63,272 nt of DNA from a virus: the IMG/VR virus record IMGVR_UViG_3300042870_001093, positions 1 to 63,272 of that record, one strand, 5' to 3'. The translations under genes and the position numbers were made by a program. Position 1 is the stretch's first letter, and every line of letters begins with the position of its first letter. Shown in pieces: positions 38,277 through 47,865 of this stretch. Below the pieces are notes generated by a model, which was not told the origin of the DNA, ran no database searches, and was given only the letters and a program-made list of their open reading frames with translations.

Positions 38277-41200
38277 TCAGCTGCCAGATGAAGTACTGGT
38301 TGACACGCTGGTAGTAAAAGTTGTAGAATTATTAATGACACTATCTACAGGGATTCTGAGTTCCGACGCAGAAATTGCAGTTACAATTTCTATGTCATCT
38401 ACTGTAGCGCCACTGACAAAAATTTCATCAACTCTGCTTTGTATTTCAAATAGACTACCAAATGACTGTGTAATCTGTCTTGGCAGAATTACCATGTTGC
38501 TAATATCAGGTGCCGCGGTATTAATCACATATGTGATCAATTCACTGACGTAAAATCTATCACCAAAATCCCAATTATTAATATCAAAGAATTCATTTAT
38601 GGCATTGATGATTTTAACTTTTAAATCGTTGTCATTGATCAATTTGTTTACGTTTTTTACTATTTTAAATTTTGCTTGAAATTGCACGTCGGCAGTTGAT
38701 CCAAATAATACCTTGTAGACCACAGGATGATATATTATTTCATCCGATATAGATTTAATCAAATCTAAATTTGATCCGAATGCAATTCGTAGACTATCGC
38801 TGTTTGGTTCTTCTGGTTTTTTAGTTGCGCCTGCAAGAAAATTTCTAAATGCAGTGTTATAACTTCGTGTTAAAAGATACACATCAACAATGTTACTGGA
38901 ACTGGGATCAATTCTACGATCAACATTGGCATTGTGAATGTACTGGAATTTAAGTCCTGCTCTGCCGTAATTTGCAGTATATGAACTTTCTAATACCAAA
39001 GTATTTGTGGTTCGATCAACTCGTTTGACCACATTTTCATTGCTGTCGTAGAAGTAGATTAGTTGGCCGTCGGTATAGTCATTGACATTAACTAGACTTT
39101 CTTTCTGCACAACGACAATGATGTTATCAGTATTATCCACATATTGTTTGATTTTATTGCCTGCTACATCTACAGATTCTTGGAAGAATAAAAATTTCAA
39201 ATCAAAGTCTAGTCCTGCTACCTGCTCAAATGCTTCAGGATTGTCAATGACTCCGTCACTGTCAGAATCATAAAATTCAATTTTTATTTCTTCTGTGCTT
39301 TGATATCCGTCGTCAAAGGTAATAGCATCGCTGATAGCAAAACTAATATCTTGCTTCAAGGGATTCAAAAGATTACTGTCCGGGTTAATTCCTAAAATCT
39401 TAATTTGATCTTTGACCACATCACCAGTTTTACCGTTATAGGTTTTTTGTGAGCTATCATAATAAAATCTATTTTCTTCTATGCTACCAAACACATACTC
39501 TAAACCACGTATTCTAACAAAATATTCATCTGCCTGTTTAACAAATGCAATGATCCATGACGAATCTAAATTTTGACTAGTTGTGTCGCCACTTTTACCA
39601 AGGCTAAAATCATTTAACAAGTCAAGATTAGCAGTAGCTACTAATTTCCAAGATGCATCGATTACTGAAAAACGCAGACCAAAATTAAGATTAGCCAGCA
39701 TGAGATTGATCATCTCGTTTTCTATTCCGTTAGGAAGATTGTTAACAAACTTAGCCACTATCCTAGTAGCAATAGCTTCTGATGGGATAATGTCACTGAA
39801 CTGCACTGCTCCTAGTCCAGACGCTAGAATTCCCACACCTGCATTGGTACCGTCGCCTGTGATTTTTATAACTTTGGTCCATAGTCGATCTTTCTGTTCA
39901 GGATCATTGGCATCAGTAGTAACCAATTTGCCACGTCTAAAAGACTGGCCGGCTGGTGCTGTGAATTTAACCAATGTGCCCGGAGTGATGTATTGCAATG
40001 TGCTGGTAGTATATGACCCAACTTTTAAAATTGTACCATCAATAAAATTGTAAAAATATCCGGTAGAATTATTCACATCTGTGGTTATCTGTTTCCAGCG
40101 ATAGTTTGTGTCACTAAACAAGATCTTGTCAAATTTAGTGAGATAAAAATTGTAGGTATCTGCAGAAGCAAAGATGGGTTCAATGCTGTTGCGTATAAAA
40201 TTTATAATATCAATTCTATTTGTAAATTTAAATGCCAATGATTTTTCAATGTTCTGTTTATAAATAAGTCCATCGGCGGCAAATACATTTATACTAGAAT
40301 ACTTCCCGCTGGCATCAATCAAATCATAGTTTCTACTGATTCCGCTTGATATTCTATTAATTGCTTTTACTTTGAGAATGTTCTGTGAAGTAGATAATGG
40401 GGCAAGATTGTAGTCTTCTCCGGTAATCATTCTATTCTGGGTATAGTATTGAGCAGGAGCATTTGTTCTGATTGAAGCCACAGACTCACTTGGAGAAGAT
40501 GAACTTACAGTAGACTTGAGACCCATGGTCAATGTAAGAGTGTGCCTGACACCAGTCTTGCTGGTATAGGGAATGGATATTGTGATTCCCCTCATTTCAT
40601 TTGGTGATATTTGATAGCTTAAACCATTGCTGGTTCTATAATAGACTCGGAACGATCCTTGAGGTAAATTACCATATACTCCGTCTGCGAATGCTAGATC
40701 AATTCTATCATTTTCTTTTGTGAGCACTGAATAGATATTTCTAATATTGCTATTGATACTGTTATATGAAATGTTGTTGCCTATTAAACTCGATACCTTG
40801 GTCCATTCATTTAACTGTACTCCTGCCGAATTAAGTGCAAATAACCAAACATCATCATTGTTGATATTATTTGTATCTACAGCGATTAATTCATTAGTAG
40901 CAGGGACATCGATAGAAAAATCTGCTAGTTCAAGACTGCCTTGTTTGAACATGAGATAAAATCCAGTGTTAGCACTGGTCCCTCCTTTGCCGTCATTCCT
41001 ATATATAAAACCTAATTGATTGCCGGGAAATGGAGTTTCTTCATAAATTTCTTCTTTGCCTTTGAAACTAGTGCTGACTAATTCAAATGCCATTTGGCGG
41101 CCAGAAACCACTTTGCTGTAGGCAAAAATTGGCACATCATTTGATGAGGTTCTAAATCGATATTGCTCTGTAGCAATGCCATCGATTGTTGCGGAACCTT

Positions 41201-41720
41201 GGCTGCGGCCAAATGCAGTGTTGTCTGTCATTGCAGCGTTTAGCACCGTGACGAATTGTTCTACCCAGTTTTGATTGGTTGGATCATTCCACACAATTGT
41301 CTGTTGAGCCAGATTTTTACCGTTGTTATCTAAAACACTTTCTGTGGTGCTGACAGTGTCAAATTTTAACAAACCCTTGGCTGATATGTTACGTTTAGCA
41401 TTATAACTCAACATTTTAGCAAGACGAAGTACACTTTCTTTTCGTTCCGCTAGTTCAATAAAATTTTCACGGCTGGCTAGATCTATTCTAAAAGCAAGAC
41501 TCTGTCCAAGAAATGCAATAGCATCAATCAGAGCAAGATATTCACTGCTTTCAATATAATCGTTAAAATCTTCTGGATAGTTTTCTCTGAAATAGGCAAT
41601 AATAACTCTGCGAAGATTTTCAAAATCATAGCTTTTAAAATCAGCACTCTGAAAAGTCTGATAGATCCTAGTCCAATCTTCGTTGAGTATTAAATTATTT
41701 TGTCTAGACGTTGTGGTCAT
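38277..41720 (-). CDS. 6: Baseplate wedge subunit gp6
   Basis: 1147 residues, longer than T4 gp6 (660). The N-terminus is diagnostic: LNEDWTRIYQTFQ, FENLRRVIIAYFRENYPEDF, SSEYLALIDAIAFLGQSLAF, RENFIELAERKESVLRLAKML and AKRNISAKG. In T4, gp6 dimers form the inner ring that joins the baseplate wedges around the hub. The extra length lies in the strand-rich middle and C-terminal half. The gene lies between gp25 and the giant protein, the usual order in marine T4-like phages. A GTTAAATA octamer lies 17 bases upstream of the start. Confidence 0.9.
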   Translation of the reverse strand: MTTTSRQNNLILNEDWTRIYQTFQSADFKSYDFENLRRVIIAYFRENYPEDFNDYIESSEYLALIDAIAFLGQSLAFRIDLASRENFIELAERKESVLRLAKMLSYNAKRNISAKGLLKFDTVSTTESVLDNNGKNLAQQTIVWNDPTNQNWVEQFVTVLNAAMTDNTAFGRSQGSATIDGIATEQYRFRTSSNDVPIFAYSKVVSGRQMAFELVSTSFKGKEEIYEETPFPGNQLGFIYRNDGKGGTSANTGFYLMFKQGSLELADFSIDVPATNELIAVDTNNINNDDVWLFALNSAGVQLNEWTKVSSLIGNNISYNSINSNIRNIYSVLTKENDRIDLAFADGVYGNLPQGSFRVYYRTSNGLSYQISPNEMRGITISIPYTSKTGVRHTLTLTMGLKSTVSSSSPSESVASIRTNAPAQYYTQNRMITGEDYNLAPLSTSQNILKVKAINRISSGISRNYDLIDASGKYSSINVFAADGLIYKQNIEKSLAFKFTNRIDIINFIRNSIEPIFASADTYNFYLTKFDKILFSDTNYRWKQITTDVNNSTGYFYNFIDGTILKVGSYTTSTLQYITPGTLVKFTAPAGQSFRRGKLVTTDANDPEQKDRLWTKVIKITGDGTNAGVGILASGLGAVQFSDIIPSEAIATRIVAKFVNNLPNGIENEMINLMLANLNFGLRFSVIDASWKLVATANLDLLNDFSLGKSGDTTSQNLDSSWIIAFVKQADEYFVRIRGLEYVFGSIEENRFYYDSSQKTYNGKTGDVVKDQIKILGINPDSNLLNPLKQDISFAISDAITFDDGYQSTEEIKIEFYDSDSDGVIDNPEAFEQVAGLDFDLKFLFFQESVDVAGNKIKQYVDNTDNIIVVVQKESLVNVNDYTDGQLIYFYDSNENVVKRVDRTTNTLVLESSYTANYGRAGLKFQYIHNANVDRRIDPSSSNIVDVYLLTRSYNTAFRNFLAGATKKPEEPNSDSLRIAFGSNLDLIKSISDEIIYHPVVYKVLFGSTADVQFQAKFKIVKNVNKLINDNDLKVKIINAINEFFDINNWDFGDRFYVSELITYVINTAAPDISNMVILPRQITQSFGSLFEIQSRVDEIFVSGATVDDIEIVTAISASELRIPVDSVINNSTTFTTSVSTSTSSGS

Positions 41721-41737
41721 TTTACTATCCTATCATG

Positions 41738-41745
41738 TATTTAAC
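41738..41745 (-). promoter_or_regulatory. Weak candidate late promoter GTTAAATA
   Basis: The minus-strand octamer in the short gap before gp6 differs from TATAAATA at the first two bases. The same variant occurs upstream of the gp67-like gene (62573-62580). It could provide internal late transcription for gp6 and the giant protein. Evidence is position and partial match only. Confidence 0.3.
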
Positions 41746-41761
41746 TATAAAAATAAACTGC

Positions 41762-42199
41762 TTAGTAAATGATTTTGTTTTCTCTATCAAAATCAAAAGT
41801 CATTCGTTCATTGATATTAAAAGGCAGATAGGTTATATCAGCTTCTATTCTTATTCCCATATCGGTGGAATCAATGCTTACTCCGTTGATTTCTATCCTA
41901 GGATCATAATTGATAATCTGTTCAACATCGTCTGTAATTAATTTTTTAACTTCTTCAGTAAATTGTTCAAATAACAAATCCCATAACGCTGTGCCAAAAT
42001 CAGGATTTTCTAATTTTTCACCTTTGCGAATATAAAAATGATTGATGATATCCTGTTTTACCAAATCGATGTCGTATAATTTAAATCCATTTTTGGATTC
42101 TTGAGAACTGAAACCTTTGTAGGTAAATGCGGTGTTGCCGCTGGTACCGGTACTGGCAGTTAACGCAGCCACTGATTTTTTGTTATATATTTTTGCCAT
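41762..42199 (-). CDS. 25: Baseplate wedge subunit gp25
   Basis: 145 residues, close to T4 gp25 (132). The central motif set is typical of the GPW/gp25 family: VKQDIINHFYIRKGE, NPDFGTALWDLLFE, ITDDVEQIINYDPRIE and a C-terminal strand with ADITYLPFNI. In T4, gp25 forms with gp53 and gp6 the core bundle of the wedge that triggers sheath contraction. The N-terminal ~35 residues are Ser/Thr-rich and not part of the fold. It follows gp5 with one base between stop and start. It has no lysozyme activity despite older naming. Confidence 0.92.
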   Translation of the reverse strand: MAKIYNKKSVAALTASTGTSGNTAFTYKGFSSQESKNGFKLYDIDLVKQDIINHFYIRKGEKLENPDFGTALWDLLFEQFTEEVKKLITDDVEQIINYDPRIEINGVSIDSTDMGIRIEADITYLPFNINERMTFDFDRENKIIY

Positions 42200-42200
42200 T

Positions 42201-43700
42201 TTATGTATCCCTATCAGTGTTTTTTGGTGTTAGCAGTGTTGGGGCTTGATTCTCATGTAACGCCCAAGGTTCGTGCATGGGAATTCTTTTCATGATACTG
42301 TCTAATGTTCCTGCGGAGTATCGTTTTTTATTGCCCCAGGTTGAACTAGAACTAGTTTTAATATTAGCATGAGTTTTTAATGTAGAGGCCGGTGTGGCAG
42401 CTACTGCCAATCCAGAATTTAAATTAATGTTGCCTCCGTCAATATTAGTGTCTGATGATTTAATATTGGTTGCTCCGCCTGATGACAGTTTAGTTCCTGA
42501 TCCGGAAACTAGATCGAATCCTGCACCGACAGTGATTTTCCCATTTTGAGCTGCAATTAAATTCAAATTGCCCACTGCTTCTATTTGGATGTTGCCTCCT
42601 GCGGCTTTTGTGTTGACATTTCTACCAGCTTCAAAATTTATATCTCTATCGGCTCTAATATTAACATCGTTTTCTGAATGTATGGATATGCTATCTTGTG
42701 CATATACATCAATTTTTCCATTGCTGGTCAGTTCAACCCATGCGGTGCCACGTGAATTGCCTATATAGATTAAGTCTTCACTGTTGTGTAACAATATCTG
42801 ATGGCCAGTTCGTGTACGCAGTCTTACATATTCATTGTAAGGAATATTTGTATCACCTTTTTCTTTCTTAAGTGTATCTGCATAGTCTAAAGGTCCTTGG
42901 CCGGCTGGTTTTTTTCTTATGAATTGATCATCCCCGTCGTCAAAAACCAATTGGGTGCCACCTAATCTACTAACAGGAACCGTTGATGGACTTTGTGCCT
43001 GCCGTTTACCAATAAACTGTTTTTTTGCATTGGGGCCTCTATCAAATGGCCCGGGGGTTGATATTCCAAATACTGTGTTAGGAATGTTCCTTCTTGAAGT
43101 ACTTGTGGTAGTTCCACGTACATCGTCTTCTAACAATCCCTGTTCTAAAAATACATCAGCAATAGGATGCACCGGTTTTTTTATTTTATCAGTTTCTAAA
43201 GATTTATCTAGCGCATTGGTTTTTCTATTGATTTCTGCCACAGGAAGAGGCCGCGTGGTATCGTATTTTTTCTTTTGTTCTGGTGTCAGTTCAACCGCGG
43301 CGGAGCCTCCAATTGCGGGAATCATGTGATTCATAAATCTGCTGGGCACACAAGCAAACCAAAATCCTTCTGCAGTATTACCATCAACAAAAGCACACAG
43401 TACAGTGGTGCCAATTTCAGGAGTTGGAAACCACATGCCATAACTTTTTTGTGTGTCATTGTAATCAGTTTTATTCAAGCCTAAATTTTCATACGCAGTG
43501 ACTCCATAAAAAGGACTGGCATATCTTACTGTATATGTCTGACCTAGGTCGCCAATAGTATTTCCATTATCTCTTGATATTGACACTTCTAGTCCGCTCA
43601 TAAATCCGGGATCCAAATATCCTACAACCTTGGCCATCATTATACCGGAGCCGATTTTTCCAGAGCTTTCACTAACTGGGGTTCGTTTTTCAATAGACAT
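42201..43700 (-). CDS. 5: Baseplate central spike gp5-like protein without lysozyme domain
   Basis: 499 residues. The N-terminal ~130 residues form the gp5-type OB domain: GIMMAKVVGYLDPGFMSGLEV, RYASPFYGVTAYENL, SYGMWFPTPEIGTTVLCAF and GFWFACVP. The C-terminal part shows the repeating strand pattern of a triple-stranded spike helix (SIHSENDVNIRADRDINFEAG, NIQIEAVGNLNLIA). In T4 a lysozyme domain sits between these parts. Here that space holds a low-complexity linker and strands without a recognisable catalytic E-D-T set. The protein should form the membrane-puncturing spike. A HEPWALHENQ motif near the C-terminus remains unexplained. Confidence 0.88.
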   Translation of the reverse strand: MSIEKRTPVSESSGKIGSGIMMAKVVGYLDPGFMSGLEVSISRDNGNTIGDLGQTYTVRYASPFYGVTAYENLGLNKTDYNDTQKSYGMWFPTPEIGTTVLCAFVDGNTAEGFWFACVPSRFMNHMIPAIGGSAAVELTPEQKKKYDTTRPLPVAEINRKTNALDKSLETDKIKKPVHPIADVFLEQGLLEDDVRGTTTSTSRRNIPNTVFGISTPGPFDRGPNAKKQFIGKRQAQSPSTVPVSRLGGTQLVFDDGDDQFIRKKPAGQGPLDYADTLKKEKGDTNIPYNEYVRLRTRTGHQILLHNSEDLIYIGNSRGTAWVELTSNGKIDVYAQDSISIHSENDVNIRADRDINFEAGRNVNTKAAGGNIQIEAVGNLNLIAAQNGKITVGAGFDLVSGSGTKLSSGGATNIKSSDTNIDGGNINLNSGLAVAATPASTLKTHANIKTSSSSTWGNKKRYSAGTLDSIMKRIPMHEPWALHENQAPTLLTPKNTDRDT

Positions 43701-46111
43701 TAGAAATTTAATCCTTGATCTTCATCATATTTTATACTATCATCTTCAGTATCAACTACAGTAGTTTTGGGAGGTTCTGGTTTGGTGGTATCATACAACA
43801 TCTGTGACTGCTTGCTGATTGCTTCAGATCCATCAATGAAATCTTGTGGTTGTCCTAGCAGTCTACCCATATTTAAAGTCTGTTGAAATGTGCCTCCGGA
43901 AAATTTACTAGTCACCCAATTGATTTTGTAAATTCCGCTGAAGGGACTGACCCATTCTCCTTTAGGGAAATTGTAGAGACCACCTTTACCATTAGTTCCA
44001 AGATTGGGTTCTACGGGACTTCTCCAAGATAGATACACATATATTTCACTGCTTTCCCAACTCATGGTAGCATCTGCAGTGACCTGTCTGTTTGGACCAG
44101 GCTCGGCAAAATAATTGCTGTTAATCCCGCTGTCAGATATGAAAAAAGGATCTCCTAGAATATCAATATCAACAAGGGTAAGATCCTTGCTGCCATTCAA
44201 AAAAGCATTATTAAATGCATCTGCCACCATTTGTTCTGCAGTTTTATCGCCAGATGCCGAACTGGTTTTTATGCTATAATCCGGTTTCACTGACGCACCG
44301 CCTGTGACTGCTGATACTCCGCTTACTGCCTCGCCTGTTTGCACCACGGCTTGATTTTTTTGTTCATCTGCTCCTGTCTGTATGTCTTTGTTGGCTATGG
44401 CAGCATTTTTGTTCGGCGGTTTAGGCATTTGACCTTGATACCATAATGCATTAAGTGTGATGTCGAATTTTAACAAATCGTTATTTGTACCGGTGTAGAT
44501 GTAATCGTAACGTTTGGCAATAATTTTGCTTAACTGGCCCTGGCCGGCCGGAGCAGCTGAAGGATTTTTTATTATGCCTGCATTCACTTTATAAGGCACA
44601 ACTCTATAGATGTATTTCTTTGCACGAACATTTCTTTTGGTATCATATCCCAGTAGTTGTATCTGACAATCTAGTCTATACCACTCAACTTGACCGTTTT
44701 CATCAATTGCTTCTGGTTTGATAGCATCTTCAGCAAATTTAGAACTTAGAATAATTCGATTAATTACTTCACTAACTTTTGTCGTTTTTTGAGGGAAGGT
44801 GAACAATCTTAAATTAGTATCGATTGACATTTTCTCTTTAATTACTTTCTTTCCATCTTCATCAAGTACATCACTTTCATATTTGTAAACATAGTTTCCG
44901 CCAGATGTAGCATCAAACCCCATGGTGTTGGTATCACTGCCGATTCGCCCTGATCCAAAATCTAATTGAACTTCATCTTTAGTATCACTGATCTTTGTTT
45001 CTGCGGGTTTGTTGGGATCGGCAGTGGCTTTTAACACTTCGGTGGCATTTGTAGATTTAATTACACCTATATCATCTGAAGAATCTTTTGGAAATACAAT
45101 TTGATATATATCTGCTAGATCCTGCTGGTCAGATTTGACCAAATCTTGTTGTATTCTATTTAGAGCATTGGTTAGGCTTCTTGAACCAGATGCCAATACA
45201 CTCTTAACTGTTTCTCCTGTTATAGAAATGTCGCTGGGTAATATATTGACTAGATCACTGAAACCGCTGAAGTGCAGGGGCATAGCGACCACTGAATATT
45301 TGCTGCCACCTTCGTCAACTTTAAAGTTAATTTCATTTATTCTAATGGTAAAAAATCTAGTTAATTTAGCTGTTGATGCCAGCATGGCTCCGTTGTCCTT
45401 CATCCCTTTAAATTCTAACACTAGAAGGTAAGGAGTTTCTACTAGATAACTAGGATATCCCGCATTTACTGCTGCAACTTTCATGCTTTGTAAAAACATC
45501 CCCATTGAATACGGTTCGTACACATCGAATGTAATGTTACAATTATTGGTATTTCCTTCTTTAGCCCCTGGTGCCAAATTGTGTTTCATAGAGAAGTTGT
45601 CAATGAAATATTCTGGAGCACCATTCACTGTATTGGTTCTTCGTGCATCATAACGGCCTGCTGATGATAGAATTACATTTGATAATCTTGTGGGATTATT
45701 TCTGTATAAATCCGGATTGTTAAATTCGTTGGGAGTAAGGCAAGACAGCGTCCAGAGAGGAGAATATGAAGCAAACTGTTCCAGTATATTTTGATAAGGC
45801 GGTCCTCCTGCTATAGGTTTCAAAAATGATACAGCAAGCGGTGGAAGTTTTGTAGGATCAGGTTCCCATGATTTTATTTTATCTATGGCAATAGTGGCAC
45901 CTTGAGAAAATGCATTGGTAACTTGTCTGGCTGTTCCGGTTACTGTGCTTATGGCATTAGTTACCTGTGAAATAGGATTACCATCTGGCTTGACAAAAGA
46001 TTCTATTTTATTACCAATGTCTCTAAAACTAGGTGGGCTTGTTTGAGTATAGGCCGACCCTAGTCTAGCATATTTTTCTGTTGGAGTTTCACCTGAACCA
46101 AAAATTGACAT
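43700..46111 (-). CDS. Virion structural protein, probable baseplate hub component, 803 aa
   Basis: The N-terminal ~100 residues are helical and low-complexity. A folded region follows with NILEQFASYSPLWTLSCL, NPTRLSNVILSSAGR, NITFDVYEPYSMGMFLQSMK, LVLEFKGMK, and FFTIRINEINFKVDEGGSKYS, and then YKYESDV and KYIYRVVPYKVN. The order gp48-like, gp53, this gene, gp5, gp25, gp6 makes a hub-ring protein equivalent to T4 gp27 a reasonable guess, but T4 gp27 is only about half this size and I see no decisive motif match. It overlaps gp5 by one base. Confidence 0.72.
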   Translation of the reverse strand: MSIFGSGETPTEKYARLGSAYTQTSPPSFRDIGNKIESFVKPDGNPISQVTNAISTVTGTARQVTNAFSQGATIAIDKIKSWEPDPTKLPPLAVSFLKPIAGGPPYQNILEQFASYSPLWTLSCLTPNEFNNPDLYRNNPTRLSNVILSSAGRYDARRTNTVNGAPEYFIDNFSMKHNLAPGAKEGNTNNCNITFDVYEPYSMGMFLQSMKVAAVNAGYPSYLVETPYLLVLEFKGMKDNGAMLASTAKLTRFFTIRINEINFKVDEGGSKYSVVAMPLHFSGFSDLVNILPSDISITGETVKSVLASGSRSLTNALNRIQQDLVKSDQQDLADIYQIVFPKDSSDDIGVIKSTNATEVLKATADPNKPAETKISDTKDEVQLDFGSGRIGSDTNTMGFDATSGGNYVYKYESDVLDEDGKKVIKEKMSIDTNLRLFTFPQKTTKVSEVINRIILSSKFAEDAIKPEAIDENGQVEWYRLDCQIQLLGYDTKRNVRAKKYIYRVVPYKVNAGIIKNPSAAPAGQGQLSKIIAKRYDYIYTGTNNDLLKFDITLNALWYQGQMPKPPNKNAAIANKDIQTGADEQKNQAVVQTGEAVSGVSAVTGGASVKPDYSIKTSSASGDKTAEQMVADAFNNAFLNGSKDLTLVDIDILGDPFFISDSGINSNYFAEPGPNRQVTADATMSWESSEIYVYLSWRSPVEPNLGTNGKGGLYNFPKGEWVSPFSGIYKINWVTSKFSGGTFQQTLNMGRLLGQPQDFIDGSEAISKQSQMLYDTTKPEPPKTTVVDTEDDSIKYDEDQGLNF

Positions 46112-46112
46112 T

Positions 46113-46412
46113 TTAAATTCCGATATATTTTTCTATATTTGATTTTTTTGGGCAGAATATAACGGTTCCCGGAACAAAATCAAAAATTGGATCTTTTATA
46201 GTTTCCATATTTCTTTGCGTAAACACCCACCATAGTTTGGCATTACCATAAAGATCAAATGCCAATAAGTCAGGACGATGTCGGTATTGTGTTTCTATAA
46301 TATAACGATAATCATCTGCCTCTGAAGGCACAGGTCGAATAGTTAATAATTCTAAATAAAAATTATTTTCTTTTGTTGTATAATAGGGTGATGCTCGATT
46401 ATATGAAGCCAT
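46113..46412 (-). CDS. 53: Baseplate wedge subunit gp53
   Basis: 99 residues, about half of T4 gp53 (196). The family signature is clear: RASPYYTT, YIIETQYRHRPDLLAFDLYGNAKLWWVFTQRN and VPGTVIFCP. In T4, gp53 joins adjacent wedges through a LysM-like domain and forms part of the iris around gp25. The marine form lacks the extra T4 region. The start overlaps the stop of the gp48-like gene by one base, and one base separates it from the next gene. Confidence 0.88.
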   Translation of the reverse strand: MASYNRASPYYTTKENNFYLELLTIRPVPSEADDYRYIIETQYRHRPDLLAFDLYGNAKLWWVFTQRNMETIKDPIFDFVPGTVIFCPKKSNIEKYIGI

Positions 46413-47782
46413 TAGATGTATCCTTGGCCGCCAACAATTTGACCGTTGGCGTAACTTTTGAGATTGAATTGTCTTAATCTTGTTCTATTATAAATTGGCG
46501 CTACTGTTACCGATATAGTGCTCATTATAGGCACCCACGTTGGTGCTCCACCTTTAGGAGTATACTTGATATAACTTGTATCATCTTTGAAATCAACTGA
46601 AAAACTTTTTACAATTACAGGAACATTATTAAAAACTCTTGCACCGTATCCAGTGAGGTTACAGATAATAGGCGGATTGCCTACGTTTTCGCCCGAACCA
46701 AAAAACATCTTGGTGGCTGTTTTTAAAAACGTAGTTCCCTCAATCCAATATTGTGCATCAAGTTCATTTTCTACTGAGAACTCTCCAGAAATTTGTATAT
46801 CATCAACCTGACTGTTCTTATAGGCATAGAATGGTTGTATATTATGGATTGGCTCTATCTGAGTATAGTTGGCCTTGGAAGATACTGTGATGTTTGGAAG
46901 ATAAGGAAAAACAAAACCATTGGTGTCCACAAGTCTATTGAATGCTGTGCCAAACAATCCAAAATTGCAATTTATTCTCACACGCCAATCATTTACTGCG
47001 CCCGGCTTTAACTCGACAAACGATCCTTGTTGGGTAAATAATTCAGCACCGCTAGGAAGATTCTTACCTCTGGCCATACTTAAAAGATTGTTTACCATTC
47101 CTGCTGCACCTGATACTTTACCGGCAAGTGCAGCAATACCACCACCTAACCCGCCACTGGCCAATCCTAATTTGTCTAAACTTGCCCCTATCGCAGCACC
47201 AACATTACTGATACCACCAGCAATACCACCTACTTGGCCAGCAACACCGCCAAGTGCTCCGGCGACTCCCGAAATTGCACTAGTAGCATTTGAGGCTAGT
47301 CCTTGTAGAGCACCTCCAATGCCTGTGGCATTTGACGCAAGGCTCTGTACTGTGCTGTTGATACCGCCTAGAGCACCGGTGACTCCAGCCAGTGCTCCTT
47401 TGGCATCATTAGCAAGATTTCCTGCTGCGGCTGTGAACCCGTTTAGACCTGTACCTATTTCTCCGCTCAAACGGCCAACGGTGGCATCTAAATTTGATTT
47501 TAATGAAGCAAAATTTTCGGGAGCTTTTTTAATCGCTGCTGCGGCATCATTGGCCGCAGCTTCAACTTGTGTTGACACATTTGCAACCAATCTTGCTAAA
47601 GGATTACTGTTAGGTCCCGAAGAAGCTGTTAATGCACCCCCACCAAATGCTGCCGTTAATTTTTCATTAATGCCTCTGTTGTTAGCAACCTGTTCAGCCG
47701 TGATACCTTCAGGATCGCCGCTGGCTCGGTTGATTCGTGCAGCTTCTTGTGCTGGAGTTTCAGGATAAGAGTTACGTGCCAT
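46412..47782 (-). CDS. 48: Baseplate-tail tube junction protein, gp48-like
   Basis: I choose the ATG at 47782 (MARNSYPETP) over the TTG at 47791, because the nearest AAGGA is better spaced for the ATG. The first ~230 residues are Ala/Gly-rich helices (VEAAANDAAAAIKKA, GAIGGA-type stretches). The C-terminal half is a folded domain with VFPYLPNITVSSKANY, FYAYKNSQVDDIQISGEF, NPPIICNLTGYGARVF and IMSTISVTVAPIYNR, in the style of the tube-initiator fold of T4 gp48 and gp54. Position immediately upstream of gp53 supports gp48. It is the first gene of the leftward baseplate block. Confidence 0.75.
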   Translation of the reverse strand: MARNSYPETPAQEAARINRASGDPEGITAEQVANNRGINEKLTAAFGGGALTASSGPNSNPLARLVANVSTQVEAAANDAAAAIKKAPENFASLKSNLDATVGRLSGEIGTGLNGFTAAAGNLANDAKGALAGVTGALGGINSTVQSLASNATGIGGALQGLASNATSAISGVAGALGGVAGQVGGIAGGISNVGAAIGASLDKLGLASGGLGGGIAALAGKVSGAAGMVNNLLSMARGKNLPSGAELFTQQGSFVELKPGAVNDWRVRINCNFGLFGTAFNRLVDTNGFVFPYLPNITVSSKANYTQIEPIHNIQPFYAYKNSQVDDIQISGEFSVENELDAQYWIEGTTFLKTATKMFFGSGENVGNPPIICNLTGYGARVFNNVPVIVKSFSVDFKDDTSYIKYTPKGGAPTWVPIMSTISVTVAPIYNRTRLRQFNLKSYANGQIVGGQGYI

Positions 47783-47810
47783 TTTGAGCAAATTTCCTTG
47801 TCATATAGAC

Positions 47811-47818
47811 TATTTATT
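47811..47818 (-). promoter_or_regulatory. Candidate late promoter AATAAATA for the baseplate block
   Basis: The minus-strand octamer is 28 bases upstream of the ATG at 47782, in the divergent gap between the gp48-like gene and gp55. It would drive the whole leftward structural block. On the other strand a TTGACA hexamer begins at 47820, but its -10 partner is unclear. Confidence 0.5.
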
Positions 47819-47865
47819 ATTGACAAAATGTGCTATTATATTAATAACCGGAGAATTCTAAAACA

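Noticed and set aside
46920-47768. 282-codon frame on the + strand
   Set aside because: Antisense to the gp48-like gene; its Ala/Pro-rich translation mirrors the Gly/Ala-rich part of the real gene. No promoter or ribosome-binding site.
47789-47791. TTG as start of the gp48-like gene
   Set aside because: The AAGGA sequence is too close to TTG; the ATG at 47782 is better spaced.
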